Shown here in pieces: positions 1 to 11,570 of a stretch of DNA of 37,254 nucleotides. Positions within the stretch are counted from its first letter, which is position 1. Each line of letters starts with the position of its first letter. The DNA is from Choristocarpus tenellus KU-1152. Taxonomy: Eukaryota; Phaeophyceae. Location: positions 1 through 37,254 of the forward strand of contig CAXNAD020000040.1 in assembly GCA_964200185.2 (NCBI GenBank), read 5' to 3'. The position numbers and the translations under genes were made by a program. The notes under the pieces were generated by a model, which was given only the letters and a program-made list of their open reading frames with translations, did not search any database and was not told the DNA's origin.

Positions 1-2500
1 ATGTGTAGTATCATTAGTGTATGCAGGAAGTACACAAAGATAAAAAAGTATATAAAACTGGTGGTTGAAACCCGGGGGGTGGGGGGTTGGGAGAGGGAGG
101 AAGTTTTCTGTTGTACATAATTACACATGGCTCTCATCAGAGTCTTGATGGGGGGCGTGTGTATAATCTCTTGCAGTGTCCAATGCCAGAAATGAGCACG
201 TTCTGTGAAAGGTTTTAATTTGTGTAGGATGGCAGTCACTGTCCATTTTTTTTTCTGAAACACAGGTAACTCGTATTGTAATTTGTTTGACTTATTATTA
301 TATCCATGTTTCCACATCCTCTTCGATTGTTTTGGGTTACCACAATAAATTTGTGAGTCATGGTGACATGCCGTGTGCATTGACAACATAGTTGTGACAT
401 GGTGACTGAATTGTGGGATGTTTGCAGCTATTGGATAACCTGGGTTTGATGTATGGGAATTTTAGTTTGTGATGTAGTTGTGCCTTGTGTTCATGTTTAT
501 CACAAATTACGGTGGATGTTTTGCCAGGATTTGGTCATCTAATCTTCATACGTAAAAAATGGGCTTCAGCACCATGTTGATCATTGTTAATCTTTATGGT
601 AGTTGGGAGCTGACTTCCGTCTTCTCATGTAATTTTGTCTGGATATATTCCACCATAGCGATCTGGTTCATTCTAAATGATCCCTGATCAAACTAGCAAG
701 GTCCTTAGGTTTGGGCGGATCTGATACACTAGCATATATCAATAAATCGTTCTGTACATTTTTGGGTATGGTATATTGGTAGTAAGAGGGACAAGTGGTG
801 CCAGATTAATTGGGCCTAAATTTGTTGGAACGTCCAATTTGTGGGTTGTTTCGAGCTTGTTTTTTCTTAATCGATTCTTGTATTCTGTTTGATTTTCATC
901 CACCATCTCTGATGTTGTCCATTTCATGTTTTTAACGAAGGGTTTTCAGTCATCCTATTATTATTGTTATTATTATTATTATTATTATTTCATCAGTGAA
1001 GTTAACTAGAAGTTAAATATTATTGTGTGTGTGTTGCACTGGTATTCAAAGACCATGTCTAAAACCTTCCCCATTTTAGCGATCAGGTGTGATGTAAAGT
1101 ATTTGAATGCACTGTTACAAAATCATATGTTTCAAGCATGTGGGGGGCAACATACCTAAATTCTGTATCGAAGGGGATTTAAGTACTGGCATGAAATCAT
1201 CAGAGTGAAAGTATCTTAGGGTTAGGGTACGAGTTTTGCCCTGCTTGTTCGTTTAGAATTTGACTTTCCATGGGTTATTTTATAACATTTTCCTACTCCA
1301 AAAATTTTGGAGTAGGTAAAATGTTTACGTTATGAAAAGGTGTCCAGAACAAGGATGTTGACACTTCCCAACAAACACAATAACCAAAATTAGATCAAAA
1401 TCGCAACATTGGATTGTGGCCCCCAAATGGATGCAGCTTTACCCTCTAAGATACTTTGGCTCATCAGTACTTCTGATAATCATGTAATGGGGACATTTAT
1501 GTCTAAGTATTCGGTCTTCCATCAGGCATTGAATACCTCGGTAGAACTATCAAGGCAGACATCAATTGTGACCCCTAGTCCTGAAGTTGTACTTAAAAGC
1601 ATTTGATGATGCTACGAAATGAAGTGGGAATTTAGTAATTTATTACTGTTGAACATATTATCATAATTCTTTTGATATACCTTGTAGTCCAATTTATTGG
1701 ATTTTCTAGGTCTCTCGTAAGGATGCGGCATTGGGATGCACTATTGCTTGATAATTGGATCTGGTCATTTTGTAATTTGTTCTATATTTTGGTATTCATT
1801 TCCTGCCCTCTTGTGTGAGATTAAACCTTTGTTGAACTCAGTGTTTGTTGAATTTTCTATGCTTGTATACAAATGAGACAAAGGTATTTAGCAGCTTTAT
1901 CTACAGTTATTAGTACAAAATGTTCATGTATTGTTTTGAAGGCTGCCTGTGCCTCCGTTATGGCTACATTTTCCTGAGAATGATTTCTCCATTGTTTGGG
2001 GAGGTGTAGCTTCAAACTGTTTACTGGTTTCTTCAATTATATAATACTCCGGAATAGTTACCATTGTTTTATCGTTTTGGTATGTATACCTGCTTAATTT
2101 CTGAGGGAGATTGTTTGTCATTTAACTAACTGCCTTGATGAGTGATTCTTGAATTGAAATATTTTCCCAATCATTATAAACACTTCATGGGGCGTATTTG
2201 AATCGAAATCCATCACCTGGTCTGAACTCTGCTTGTGTCAATATTTTATATGCATTTGATATCTGTGTGATAACATGGGACGTGCCATTTTTCATTTGGA
2301 CCATAGATCTTTCCAGTAGGGTGCGTTACATGTTCACTCTGGAGCCTGATGATTAGGGTCAATATCATGGTGATACTCCAGTGTTAGTTACCCATCGCAT
2401 GGTGGTTCCTTATTAATAATTCTGGCATAGTTATTCAATTGCTCTACAAAAATCCACAGGTGCTAGATGTAGGAAGTTCTGGGTATGATGTAACCAACAC
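1..2500. other. No supported gene
   Basis: The frames here are short and broken, and none is bounded by convincing splice sites. On the minus strand between about 1.9 and 2.5 kb several adjacent short frames read like eroded coding sequence (for example LPQKLSRYTYQNDK at 1.92-2.12 kb and VEQLNNYARIINKEPP near 2.4 kb). This could be a very old mobile-element remnant, but no domain motif is visible, so it is not called as a gene. Confidence 0.4.
951..990. repeat. ATT trinucleotide microsatellite
   Basis: A run of about 35 bases is made of TTA/ATT units with one G interruption. It is a simple microsatellite in a gene-free, T-rich stretch and encodes nothing recognisable. Confidence 0.85.
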
Positions 2501-2507
2501 AGATTGG

Positions 2508-2546
2508 GATTATGGAAGTTGATTATGGAAATTGATTATGGAAGTT
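2508..2546. repeat. 13-bp tandem repeat, three copies
   Basis: Three consecutive copies of GATTATGGAAGTT, the middle one with one substitution, make a short minisatellite. It lies in non-coding sequence. Confidence 0.75.
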
Positions 2547-3244
2547 GGCTGCTTCTTCGGTGCATCCAATCTTTTTCTTTTTTGTGTATTGGACACATTT
2601 TCACCGTGGATTGGACAGTTACATATCATCCTAGAAAAAGGCTCTGTAGTGCTCTGAATGAATCGATTCAATTCTCAACCAAAAGAACTGTTCTGGCGTC
2701 TTGAGGCATTTTGAGGACAATTTTGGTAGCTAGGGAGTCCAGGTAGGATTTAACTACTGCAGGTGGATTTTCCATGGTGAGTTTAAGAAAATGGTTCATT
2801 CTTCACTTTAATGCTCTATAACCAAAGAGGTGTGGTTGATGGATAGGTTTATTTTGTAATGGAAAGATTTGATTTCTAGATATTCAATAATCCGTGGGAG
2901 AGATACTATAGAGGAATTGGTTTAGTTGATCATCTTGTGTTGTTGTAACAATTTGGAAACATTTTGAGAGGATGACCAATTCCAGAATTGTTCCCTAACC
3001 TTGGCTCAGGGAAGAGAGCCATGAGCATTTGATACCTTGTGAAGGTTTTTCAATGGTAATATGATGAAGAATTACAAGGTCACTCGTCTGCACTGCCTTG
3101 TGTGAGTAAGCCACCTCTTGAACTTGTTCTCCAAATCAAATGTATATGCTGCGATACATTTTATCCCACATCAACTTTACCTCTAAAGAGGTTTATATCT
3201 GCATACACAGTAATGCAACCAGAGGGACGGGGTATATGGATGTT

Positions 3245-3550
3245 TAAGTATGCAGTGCAGAGAGCAACCGTGATCTTCTAGGAACCAACAAGATAAGTGC
3301 TCACAGGGTATTCTCTGCTTGCTATCCATTTCTGATGGATTTCGAGGACTGAACAAAAAATTGGTTGTCATATTTTGGGTTTGAGTCCCATGAAGAGTAT
3401 GCAGTCCAGGGAGCAAATTGTGATCTCCTAGGAAACACCATAATAAGAGACAGGTATTGTTTGCTTGGTATCCACTTCTGGTGGACTTCGAAGACTTGAC
3501 ATGAAATTGGTTTGACATGAAATTGGTTGTTGTACTCGGGGTTTGAGTCC
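3245..3550. repeat. Diverged tandem duplication, unit about 150 bp
   Basis: Two adjacent copies share, in order, AGTATGCAGT, GGAGCAA-like, GTGATCT.CTAGGAA, a CTGATGGA/CTGGTGGA block, ATTGGTTGT and GGTTTGAGTCC. The first copy ends near 3398 and the second near 3550. Each copy ends in GGTTTGAGTCC, which resembles an RNA polymerase III B box or tRNA T-arm. A 111-codon minus-strand frame across the pair simply translates the two copies. The unit could be a SINE-like repeat, but no full tRNA fold is visible. Confidence 0.55.
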
Positions 3551-4168
3551 GATTCTGTTTTTTATTGAAAAAACATTTTGTTGGGGATTGATGCTATTCC
3601 TTCCTGGAATATATTATATGGTGAGACCATCCGGGTTGTCGGGGTTGAGGTGCCATAATACTAGGGATAGAGGCCAGAGGATGATTGTGTCACAGGTTGG
3701 AAGTGGGTATCCGGTGGAGTACCAAGCCATAGATCCAAGTGTCTCCTCTGTCAGCATAAATATATGTCTGGTTGAAGAATTTGGAATAAGGGATAAGACT
3801 TGGGGGGAAAGAGAGAAAAATGGAGGGGGGAGGGGGTGTTCTAGATAAACTGCTAGGCCTAAGGGTTTAAATCCTTCTTCTGGTAATTGGATTGACTTGG
3901 GGACAATTTTGATCGATTTTTCAAACAAAGTGTTGGTGACTAGTGTCATTTAGCAATGATGAATAGAACTCAATTAATATTTATACTACTACAGTATAAT
4001 TTAACCTGCTGAAATGTTGCAGAGAAAATCATGTAGAAAAGACAACAAACATGACATTTTAGAAAGAAGCCAATAGAGCCCTATCATAGCTTAATTTATT
4101 TTTCGTAAGAACGAGTTTTGTGAGTAGGTGTAACAATCTGTCTCAGTCGCCAATTTGAGTGTGACAGA

Positions 4169-4749
4169 TTGTCACGTTTGCTAGAAAATCCTCAAATAAC
4201 ATGCTTTTATGATGAATGTGACGATGTGTATACTCTCTTTAGAAACATGACCCAAGTAATGGGGGAATGGAGTTGTATGCAGACATTGGTGCCATTATGT
4301 CATAGGAAGTCCTGTTTGCTACCATTACGTTTGAATCAGGTGGTCATCTGCCCACATTTTATTAAGGGAATGCCCATGCTCAAGCCCCGGCAAGAGAGGC
4401 AAAATACTCTTCACAGGAAATTTGACTTAAATGTGCTAAGTGCACTGGGAAGGTACACCAACACCTTACTAATCTTGTGCTATATCACAAAAAGGAATGC
4501 GAGAATATCTGGATCGTGGTGGAGAAGATCAATGCCAACAGAGGGAGAATACAGCAGACTCAACGGTGGAGGCCGAGTGATAAGTGGTGGGACACAGAAC
4601 CCAAAGGTATGCATAGGATAGAGAACAGCAATGATGGAAACGACCTAACAGCAAGAGAGACTGTGCTCGCATTCCTGAAGGAAGACACAGCAACCTCCAA
4701 ATACGACACTCACAGAACTCTGAGGAGGAAGCCATCCGGTTCTCTGTAA
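4169..4749 (+). pseudogene. Frameshifted zinc-finger-like ORF, unknown function
   Basis: Two overlapping plus-strand frames appear to be parts of one old coding sequence. The first is open from 4169 to past 4430. The second takes over at about 4426 and runs to a TAA at 4747-4749. It begins with a Cys/His cluster, CAKCTGKVHQH, followed by HKKEC about 10 residues on, so a zinc-binding fold is possible (seen: C-x2-C-x4-H-x-H ... H-x3-C). Moving from the first frame to the second keeps a continuous charged protein (ending RKFDL, then KCAKC), which suggests a one-base frameshift near 4427. A retroelement or transposase origin is possible, but no catalytic motif is visible. Alternatively it is one exon of an unresolved gene. 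Confidence 0.3.
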
Positions 4750-5294
4750 AGGAAAGGGGTTGCAGCCAGCAAGTCTAATATGGCCAACAGTTGTGATGTC
4801 TTTGGACATAGGTGAATTGGATAAAAAAAAGGAAGCTAAAAAAAAAGGTTGGACTCATACCATTTTTGCAGAGTAGGTGCTTTTTTTGCCCAGTATGTCA
4901 ATTCAGGACTTGAAATAGTGTGTACCAAAACACCACTTTTCCAAGCCCTTTTGTAAGCAACTCTGTTCTGGATTTAGATAAATGGTTTAGTTAAATTTAC
5001 AAGAATAGCCCTCAAAAATGTATGGAGGGTCTGTCTGTAAAGATCCAAGATATGAAATCTACGCCTGGTGTTTTCAAGCGTGTTGTCATGTACACACACT
5101 GATGATCATGAATCACACATGTTAAAATAAGTTCTTAACCAGAATATCTTATAGGGATGTGAATCCACACCGCAAGAGTTTAGTGCACCAAAGGAAATCA
5201 CAAAAGGAAATTGGTGTGTATGAAAGTCTAAGACACACAAAAATACAAGACACGTATCTAATCACACTGATCGCACTGTCTATATATCCTTCAT

Positions 5295-5504
5295 GGCTCA
5301 AAGTATTTGGGAAGGGGTGGCGGCTATCCATTTGGGGCCCATTTTTCCATGTCGCGATTTTTTGGGTGACGTGGTTACGTGTGTTGGATGGATTATGTAA
5401 GTGTTATGTAAGTGTTATGTAAGTGTAATGTAAGTGACTTCTGCTGGTCAGTTTCCAAATGGAGACCCTGGTGGAGACCCTCCCCCCCCCAGACACTTTG
5501 AGCC
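5295..5504 (-). mobile_element. Small TIR element (MITE-like), copy 1
   Basis: The left end GGCTCAAAGTATTTGGG and the right end, whose reverse complement is GGCTCAAAGTGTCTGGG, form imperfect terminal inverted repeats of about 17 bp. Inside lies a core shared with the element at 8694-9003 in the opposite orientation (on the minus strand GGAAAAATGGGC, then GATTTTTGGGTGA-like sequence, then TTGGATGGAT.ATGTAAGTG). Copy 1 carries four tandem TTATGTAAGTG-like 11-mers at about 5393-5432, where copy 2 has only one. No transposase is present and the element is about 210 bp. A target-site duplication could not be fixed. It is non-autonomous by inference. Confidence 0.65.
5393..5432. repeat. 11-bp tandem repeat inside MITE copy 1
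   Basis: Four near-identical copies of TTATGTAAGTG occur in a row. The related element at 8694 has a single copy, so the array expanded after the two copies separated, or contracted in the other copy. Confidence 0.75.
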
Positions 5505-5690
5505 TGATGTAAAAACGAAACTCCCTATACTCACACAACAAAAAAGCATCAGGAGAAATCATCCATGTACGAACAAATGTTGCATTAACCCAAAGAAAAT
5601 ATGGTTGTAGAGGCATAATTAAAGAAAATCAAAGGGCACTAAAAAATTCAGAGCTAACAATGGAGCAATTTTGGGACACAAAATAAAATA

Positions 5691-7498
5691 CTCCCTCTGT
5701 CCAATAAGTCTGTTCCTTTATGCATTTACTTCTTCGGAATGACCTCCGATTTCAAAACAGATTTTGCGTTGGATTCCTCAGAATATTTCACTTGAGTTAT
5801 TTTTGAAAAAATCTGTCCCTAAATTGTTCTGAAAATACAGAACAGAAAAGACGGGCGTGTTTGGGTCATTTTGAGTGGAGGCCTGTGCCACGTCCAGCCG
5901 CACATCTCTCCCACAACATCAACAGCATGTGCAGAGGTCAAATCTACTCCTGTACATGCAAAGAACCTACCTGTCCTACAATGGTAACACCGCAGAGCCC
6001 GTCGACTCGCGGAAAGCACTCTGAGCTGTCCGAGGAGGGTGACACATCACTTGCTCTGTGGTACACATTTGCTTTTTCCCTGGGGAACAAGAGGCTCCCA
6101 AAGGGTGTTTTGCCTAAATTGACAGAAGAGTTCTGATTGAATAAGAGGTATGAGTAAGAGGTATCCTCGACTTCTGTGGGTACGTGTGCAGGAACAGCTT
6201 GACAGTATGCATACGGTTTCTTTGAAATCGCAAGCAAGATCAGGCAGACCGTTGGAGTTGACGCCGGCAAAGCAGTCAAGAATCCGGGAAATTAATGTGA
6301 AATATTGCATGTTGACCTCGATCGACTTTCGCCCAAGCTAGCAGAAGTGGGCCTCACTGTTGGCAGCTCGAAGCTTCAGCGATGGCTCAATGCCATAGGG
6401 GCAACGAGGGCTTGGCGGTGTGTCACCTCTATAGCCTTTCTCCTGACCGCAAGAAGAACCAGGTCGACTTCATCCTCAACCAGATCATCCTCAACCAGAT
6501 CACTTGCGATCAAAGAACGTTCAAGACTTTCCTCGACACCATCCACGTTGACAAAGTGACTTTGGTTGTACTTGATCCGCTAGCGAAAGAAGATTCGCAT
6601 GTTCCCAGGAGAGGAGAAGGTGGGCTCCATCAAGGTGCAGGACAAAGGTCACATCCCCAAGGTGATGTTCATCCCTTCCATCTTGCATCCGGACCCCTCG
6701 TGTGGGTTTGACGGAAAAATCAGGATATGGTGAGTTTATGTTACTGAGTAGGTGCAAAGGATTTTGCAGTGCAACAGAGAAGGCAACGGGTACAAGGTCG
6801 ACGTCACCATCGATGCCAAGTACCACCAGGAGAGGTATGAGCACAAGCTTCTTCCAACAATCAAGGAGAAGATGCCCTGGCTGCTGGAGTCGGGGTGTGT
6901 GTGTGTCCAGCAGGATGGTGCGACCCCTCATACGGGCAAAGGCATTGAGCAGAAGCTTAACAGGGCAGGGAACGAAGGGGGGTGGAAAATTAATCTCGTT
7001 ACCAGCCTGTGCAGTCGCCGGATCTAAACATCAACGATGTGGGGTTGTTCACATCCCTGAAGAACAAGAGAGAGCAAAGTTTGGGGGGAGCGTTTCGGCA
7101 CTGTTGATGACCTTGTTGAGGGGGTTAAGGGGGTTAAGTGGATGTTCAACGAGTACGACCCAGAAACCCTCAAAAAGGGTATGGCAGAGTCTCTTCAAGA
7201 GGTGTAACCAGGTGCTCAAGGGGCTGGGGGGGAACGACTTCGAGGTAGAGCACACAGGGACCAGAAAGAGGCAACGAGAGGGTACGTTGCCCATGTCAGG
7301 TAGATTATCCGGCAGATCAAGAGACCCACAAGAAGGCGTTCACTGAATTGGTGTGTATTGACGGCATTGAGTGAAAGTGAGGAAAGGTTTTCTAATGCAA
7401 AAAGCGTCAAGGAATCGAATGGAAAAATCCATTTTGAAATCAGAAGTCATCCCGAAGAGTTACATGCATAACGGGACAGACTTATGGGACATAGAGAG
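5691..7498 (+). mobile_element. Mariner-like transposon with long TIRs, TA target site
   Basis: The left terminus begins CTCCCTCTGTCCAATAAGTC. The reverse complement of the right terminus begins CTCTCTATGTCCCATAAGTC. The two match with scattered substitutions for about 85 bp (5691-5776 against 7413-7498). Both are flanked by TA (5689-5690 and 7499-7500), the standard Tc1/mariner target duplication. Termini beginning CTCCCTC.GTCC are typical of the mariner-like/Stowaway group known from plants and some other eukaryotes. At 1.8 kb the element has the length of an autonomous copy. The transposase inside is frameshifted, so the copy is inactive by inference. Confidence 0.9.
6130..7346 (+). pseudogene. 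Mariner-like transposase, frameshifted
   Basis: Fragments appear in family order but in different frames. First is an HTH-like block near 6240-6300 (SGRPLELTPAKQSRIREIN). Next comes the first catalytic Asp in FLDTIHVD at about 6528-6550, then IPKVMFIPSILHP and GFDGKIRIW near 6655-6730, then the second Asp in VQQDGATPHTG at about 6905-6935. The third is QSPDLNINDVG at about 7012-7045. The C-terminal block GLGGNDFEVEHTGTRKRQRE follows. The D-D-D set with SPD.N..D.G matches the plant-type DD39D mariner family. Spacing between the second and third Asp codons is 107 nt, shorter than the roughly 120 nt expected and not a multiple of three. A small deletion has therefore removed residues and shifted the frame. 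Several further frame changes confirm a dead copy. Confidence 0.85.
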
Positions 7499-7500
7499 TA

Positions 7501-8693
7501 TGTCAGCATCCTCTCAGAATAAAGTACAATATCTGTAAGTCTATTAAAAGAAGGACGCCCCCACACCATCATATCTAACTCAGTTCAACACAAAAAAGGA
7601 AATTTCTACGTAGAAAAGAACGGAAACGCTGCATACACAAGAAGATAGAGTAGGAGACAATATTCTCCCGCCTCGGCAAATCAGGTTGTGTTGTTTGTCT
7701 TGTCCAGAATCGACTGCCCTTAGTTGCTCCCTGGTGCATGCCGTACCTTTATGAAAAAAGCTCAATCTTCCTTACCTAGCCGTCATCCCATCTAACCTCG
7801 TAATGGTAGTTGACTTGCCCTTTCCTTGATCAACCATGTGTCCGAGTTGGTATCTTGACACAGTGCCTCTCATCCACTGTTGTTGAAACCAGAAGTACAA
7901 TCATCACCTTCCCTAAACACCGGAATGAAGGGTAGTCTTCTCCAACAGGGGCACAATCTCCAATGTTGATTCTTGGAGGATGTACTTCCTCGTTATCCTT
8001 CCGTTCTCCTTCCACCTATGCTGACATTCCTTCCACTCCTTTCATTGAGCTGGAGTGCATTGCACCCCTTCTTCTCACCCCTTCTCTCGTAGCAGTTGGG
8101 CAACCTCCTCCTAACCTCAACCTCCTCTCTATCTAGCATGTGCAGCTCTGAGGGTCTGCCGGTTGGACTCTCTGGTAAACCTCTGGTACTGACCCAGAAA
8201 GATGGTGTAGATGTCGTTGAGGTCACTACAAGGAAGCTGGAAGAACTTAGGGATGAGAGTCATCTGGAGAGGGATGACACAGGAAAGGGATTGCATGTCC
8301 CTTAGCAGGGCACAACTTTGCGATTCGGAGGGGAAGTTGGATGAGGGTAAATATTGGCATGTACTTTGTAATTCAAGAATCATTTAGTGGATCCAAAACA
8401 TTTCGGATTGTTGCATTCTATGTTAATTTGTCAAAATTGAAGACCTCTATGAGTTGCAAAGTGGCATAACAAAATTCTTCAAGATTCAAGATTGCAGAAT
8501 AATTTCTCCAGAAGAGAGGTAAACGTATCTTACCTCAACTGCATGTGACAAGTGAAAAGTTTGCACTTCCTCTGCAGTACTACAACACATGTCCTTATGC
8601 AAACATCCCCTCCTACTGCACATGCATGTGTCATCACACTTGTAACACACATCCTTGGTTTACTCTAGCTTCACTTCAAATCCTCATGCTCAA
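7501..8693. other. No confident gene; short open frames
   Basis: Short frames occur on both strands. On the minus strand 7830-8226 two frames contain plausible blocks such as PPRINIGDCAPVGEDYPSF. On the plus strand 8096-8305 there is SEGLPVGLSGKPLVLTQKD. They overlap antisense, so at most one can be real, and I found no phase-consistent splice structure. Nothing is called. Confidence 0.35.
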
Positions 8694-9003
8694 GCTCGAA
8701 GATCTGTGGGGTGGGTGGGGTGGGTTTACACCAACCAGGGTGTTCATTCAGACCCTGACCAGGAGAAGTGCACTTACATTATCCATCCAATGCATGCAGC
8801 CAAATCACCCAAAAATCATGACATGGAAAAATGGGCTCCGAATGGACAGCCGTCACCCTCCCCCCCCCCCCCCCCACCCACACACCCCCCCCATCCCCAA
8901 ACAACAACACAAACCACAAAAAATTAATAACCCCCATCAAAAANNNNNNNNNNCTAATGGACAGCCGTCACCCTCCCCCCTCCCCCCCAGATACTTTGAG
9001 CCT
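8694..9003 (+). mobile_element. Small TIR element (MITE-like), copy 2, contains assembly gap
   Basis: The left end GCTCGAAGATCTGTGGGG and the right end, whose reverse complement is GGCTCAAAGTATCTGGGG, match the termini of the element at 5295-5504. The internal core (TTATCCATCCAA ... GGAAAAATGGGCTCCGAATGG) is the reverse complement of copy 1. Near the right end is a long poly-C run, then 10 Ns, and the block AATGGACAGCCGTCACCCTCC appears both before (about 8841) and after (about 8957) the gap. The duplicated block beside a gap is probably an assembly artefact around homopolymer C. Confidence 0.6.
8944..8953. other. Assembly gap (10 Ns)
   Basis: Ten ambiguous bases interrupt a poly-C-rich part of the small TIR element. 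The same 21-bp class of sequence is found on both sides, so the true length here is unknown and one side may be a redundant contig end. Confidence 0.95.
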
Positions 9004-9029
9004 CATCATCTTGAAATATCAAATCATCA

Positions 9030-11570
9030 TAAATTCATTATAGTCCTCACATGATACATAAATCTATCGCGATTGAGAAGCTCTGTGAGAAAATCCGCAT
9101 ATTGCTCCTCAGATCCCACAAGCACAACCGCTATATAATCTTGTCCCTAACCAAATATCTAAGGAAGCGGTGACATACATCTATATGGATTGGCTTTCCT
9201 AAACCAATTGATTGGGTTCCCCAACAGCTTCACTGCCCCCTCATTGTCCTCAAAAATCAAGGACCAACAAATGGTCCTCTCCAGCTTTACAAACTCCAAT
9301 ACCTGTCTCAAGAAGAGCACTTCCTTAACTGTGGCACTTAAAGCCACATATTCAGCTTCAGTCATAGACAGAACCACCACCGTCTGCATCCTTGAAAACA
9401 ACGATAATGCTACATACACCTCCAGGTAAGAACCCACCCCCATTCAGACCTCTGCTGGTCCAGATCAGATGCATAGTCTGTATCTGTAAACTCCTCCAAT
9501 CGTTTTTTTTTTTTTTTTATTGTGTGCGATGTCAGTACCCCTTGCATGACTAATATGCCCAAAACCCGTTTAATAGCTTCCCAGTGCCTCTGGTCCGAGT
9601 TACCGATAAATCTGGGAAATGTCATTACAGCTTTAGAAATAATAGGTCTGGTCATACATGGTCACTAACCAGATTAGTGGCCCCACTGCTTCCCTGTATG
9701 GAGTAGATGGGTTCAGGTTCAGCTCCACACACGAATCCTTCGCAGACAAAATTTCTGGTTTTACATCCAGGCGTATCATATTCTTCTCAAATAGATTTGA
9801 TGATATCAAATTGCTCCACCAGCCCTTCCATGTAAACTTGCTGATCAATCCTCAGCATTCTCATCTTTCAATCCTGTGTAATACAACATCCCATATTACA
9901 CAGCTTTACATAATTGCCCAAATCCTTCACAGGGATTCCTTTTTCAGAGCTTCCAATACTGTCATGGCCTTCTTTACCGAAGGACTAACTATCAACAATC
10001 ATCAACATCAGTGGGTAAGAAGACTTCCATCACCCCGTCCTTACAAGATGGAGCAAACATGGGCCAGCCTCACATTGCTCAAAACCTAGCCCCTTGAGAG
10101 TCCCAACTAATTTCAGATGCCAGTTACGTGATGCTTGTACCAAACCATACAAAGACCTCGTGACCTCTCCAGCCAGTCCTGGGCCTCCTCCCACATCCTC
10201 TGGCAATTCAATGCAAATGTCCTCCTTGACATCAGTCTCCTCAAAAGCCTGTCCCACATCAGTATATCGTAGCTCAACTGCAAGGTGCTGGTTGTGGGGG
10301 TAGGTGCAAATCTCTCAGTGTAGTCCAGTACAGGGATCTGCCTACTCCCCATGACTAGCAGGCGGGTTTTGTACCCTAGCCACTTCTCCCTTTCCAAATT
10401 TACCTTTCTCTTGTACACTCACTCATTTGATTTGCACGACAATCCAATTACCTTTTCACCTTATTGCTCCAAATACTCTCAATTTGCAGGTCTCTCAGTG
10501 TGGCCACGACTGAGATGAAATTTGTTAGTGCATCTGATGCACCATCCTTTTTGGACAGGAACCGCATCCATTTCATCTTGGTGCAGTCGTTGACAAAGAT
10601 TATAGAATAATAGCAGCCCCCAAGGCTATGTACCAGTTTAGGTCCGCTCAAATCAACGAGAACCCTCTCAAGTTTCCTGGTTGCTCAAGATTCCATACTT
10701 CATGGCACTAGAGCATGGTGAGCTTTGGGCCTGTGAACATCCAACACATGGTACCCAAGTTCCTATGAAGACAATTCCATTGACTGTTCATGAGGGTGTT
10801 CAATCCGTTGATGAAACTCGTTGATAACAACCCCGATCATCGATGTGACCACTATTCCAGTTGAGGTATCTCGAGGTAAAACCTAGTCATGTAGCCCGTG
10901 TGGAAGCCATTCACCACTGGTATCCCAAGATCATCCAGGCCAGGGTTTCCCTCAATTGTCAACACATCAGTCTCAACAATGCTGCATTGCCCTGACGTCT
11001 TGCAGATGCTTCGAAGTGAGCACAGGTTATACTCTAGTGAAGCACCACAACAACCTTCATGATCACACTGTACCCTGCTTCCTCTGTTTCTGATGTCAGA
11101 ACCATCCAGCAACGTGGTGTTCCTTTTCATCTCTGACAACAACCTTGTCTCCATTTATATTCTTCTTCCAACCTCGCACGCCAGCAAAAGAATTGGTCAT
11201 GTGACCACTTGCTCCAGTGTCGAAAATACATTCTTCAGTATCTGTTGGTCTCCCTGTGTTGCAGGATGTCGCATTGGTCACTGCAAACGCTCTTCCCCTA
11301 TGTCAATGTCTCCTGCCAACATTTGTACCACACGAACCACGATCTTGAGTGCTCTCACTTCCACCAGTACCATCATTGTCCTCACCATTTCTAGTGCCTC
11401 CACCAGCTGCATGGCCACAATCTCCTGGACCCCTTTGTCTCCTACCATTGCCATGTCCGTAACCTCTTTGTCATTCACGGCAGGTCACTGCCAAATGTCT
11501 CGTCTCCCCCCCTCCTCGCATGCTCCACCATGGAATAAGCTGACAACACATCATTATGGACTTTAGAGAA
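9030..11570 (-). mobile_element. Degraded Ty1/copia retrotransposon, pol region
   Basis: Reading on the minus strand, copia pol domains occur in the standard order across several broken frames. The protease signature FDTGASGHM lies near 11197-11224. Integrase-like sequence (SGPKLVHSLGGC, FVNDCTKMKW) is at 10448-10651. Reverse transcriptase blocks are at about 10418-9640 (KTRLLVMGSRQIP, ERFAPTPTTSTLQ, SLYGLVQASRNWHLKL). The RNase H block is at 9655-9040 (TDTDYASDLDQQRS, SMTEAEYVALSATVKEVLF, then a terminal EEQYADFLTEL-like segment). The order protease-integrase-RT-RNase H identifies Ty1/copia rather than gypsy. Many stops and frameshifts show it cannot encode a working polyprotein. No LTR pair was found, and its 3' end abuts the small TIR element at 8694-9003. 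Confidence 0.9.

Noticed and set aside
8831-9043. ORFs through the poly-C and N region (proline-rich)
   Set aside because: They arise from homopolymer C translated as proline and pass through undefined bases.
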